Positions 6,182 to 6,367 of a stretch of 6,367 nucleotides of DNA are shown here, piece after piece (the first letter of the stretch is position 1; every line of letters starts with the position of its first letter). The notes under the pieces were generated by a model. It was not told the origin of the DNA and did not search any database. It worked only from the letters and a program-made list of their open reading frames with translations. This DNA is from Coriobacteriaceae bacterium AF45-21 (GTDB lineage Bacteria; Actinomycetota; Coriobacteriia; Coriobacteriales; Coriobacteriaceae). A program made the position numbers and the translations under genes. Location: NCBI GenBank assembly GCA_027682925.1, contig JAQCYU010000057.1, forward strand, positions 1-6,367. The letters run 5' to 3'.

Positions 6182-6201
6182 GGCACCCAGGGACACTCCT
6201 T
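6182..6201. repeat. GGCACYYAGGGAC repeat, copy 2
   Basis: GGCACCCAGGGACACTCCTT, the second tandem-like unit, separated from the first by TTCTGCC. Its AGGGAC core is also reminiscent of the GGGGAC core in the 31-bp repeats at the other end of the window, though the elements are otherwise different. Confidence 0.6.
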
Positions 6202-6218
6202 GCTCTGACCCCTTTGCA

Positions 6219-6257
6219 CCAAAAAGGGCCCCAAGCGTAGTTGCTCGGGGCCCTTGG
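6219..6257 (-). terminator. Strong intrinsic terminator of the gene ending at 6288
   Basis: On the minus strand AAGGGCCCC (6255-6247) and GGGGCCCTT (6232-6224) pair over 9 bp, with further pairs inside the 14-base loop, and the stem runs directly into TTTTTGG. It starts about 30 bases past the stop codon of the upstream gene and should insulate it from the PTS operon. Confidence 0.85.
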
Positions 6258-6287
6258 TTCGCCTCGCCCTAGCGGGCGACGCGTATG

Positions 6288-6367
6288 CTACTTGCGCTTG
6301 CCGCCGCCGTCGCCGGGACGACGGGAGCTGCCGTCGCCGGGACGACGGGAGCTGCCGCCGCGCTTGC
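6288..6367 (-). CDS. C-terminal tail of a gene with a basic Gly/Arg-rich repeated end, 5' part outside window
   Basis: Only the last 26 codons are visible, ending SSRRPGDGGGKRK before TAG (6288-6290). The tail has two exact copies of the octapeptide SSRRPGDG, flanked by KRGG and GGGKRK, so it is highly basic and probably disordered. Such tails are common at the C-terminus of bacterial DEAD-box RNA helicases and other RNA-binding proteins, where they add nonspecific RNA affinity. No catalytic domain is visible, so the helicase idea is only a guess. The frame is supported by its stop codon lying just before a strong terminator on the same strand. Confidence 0.65.
   Translation of the reverse strand, partial: KRGGSSRRPGDGSSRRPGDGGGKRK
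6306..6353. repeat. Two perfect 24-bp tandem repeats within the coding tail
   Basis: Bases 6306-6329 and 6330-6353 are identical and, being a multiple of three, keep the frame; each encodes SSRRPGDG on the minus strand. Copy number could vary between strains by slippage. Confidence 0.9.

Overview
The window is a high-GC bacterial segment in which every gene I can support lies on the minus strand. Composition, a self-contained alpha-glucoside PTS operon and dispersed short intergenic repeats suggest a gut actinobacterium of the Coriobacteriia, perhaps Collinsella. That placement is an inference from gene style, not from a marker gene.

Layout from low to high coordinates: (1) the N-terminal 208 residues of a CPBP-family membrane protease, cut by the left edge; (2) a solitary RelB/DinJ-type antitoxin with no toxin beside it, with three 10-bp operator-like repeats and a leader hairpin upstream, bracketed by two near-identical 31-bp repeats; (3) a 73-codon remnant of an ABC-transporter ATPase that has lost its start and Walker A part; (4) a terminator-like hairpin, then a four-gene operon read right to left: a glucose-family PTS EIIA, a BglG/LicT-type antiterminator, an EIICB permease and a GH4 6-phospho-alpha-glucosidase; (5) the operon's leader, with a candidate promoter, a RAT-like hairpin and a terminator-like hairpin; (6) two related 20-bp repeats; (7) a strong terminator and the last 26 codons of a gene with a basic, glycine-rich repeated tail.

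How the operon should work: EIICB imports and phosphorylates an alpha-glucoside such as maltose using phosphate passed on by EIIA. The GH4 enzyme splits the sugar phosphate into glucose 6-phosphate and a sugar. The antiterminator, controlled by PTS phosphorylation of its PRD domains, would bind the leader RNA and let transcription proceed when substrate is present.

The permease gene and the glycosidase gene each carry an apparent single-base deletion that breaks the reading frame inside conserved protein. As written, the operon would not make an intact transporter or hydrolase. This is either recent decay of the pathway or two sequencing or assembly errors. I found no clearly new system. The most unusual part is the repeat-bracketed orphan antitoxin next to the gene remnant.
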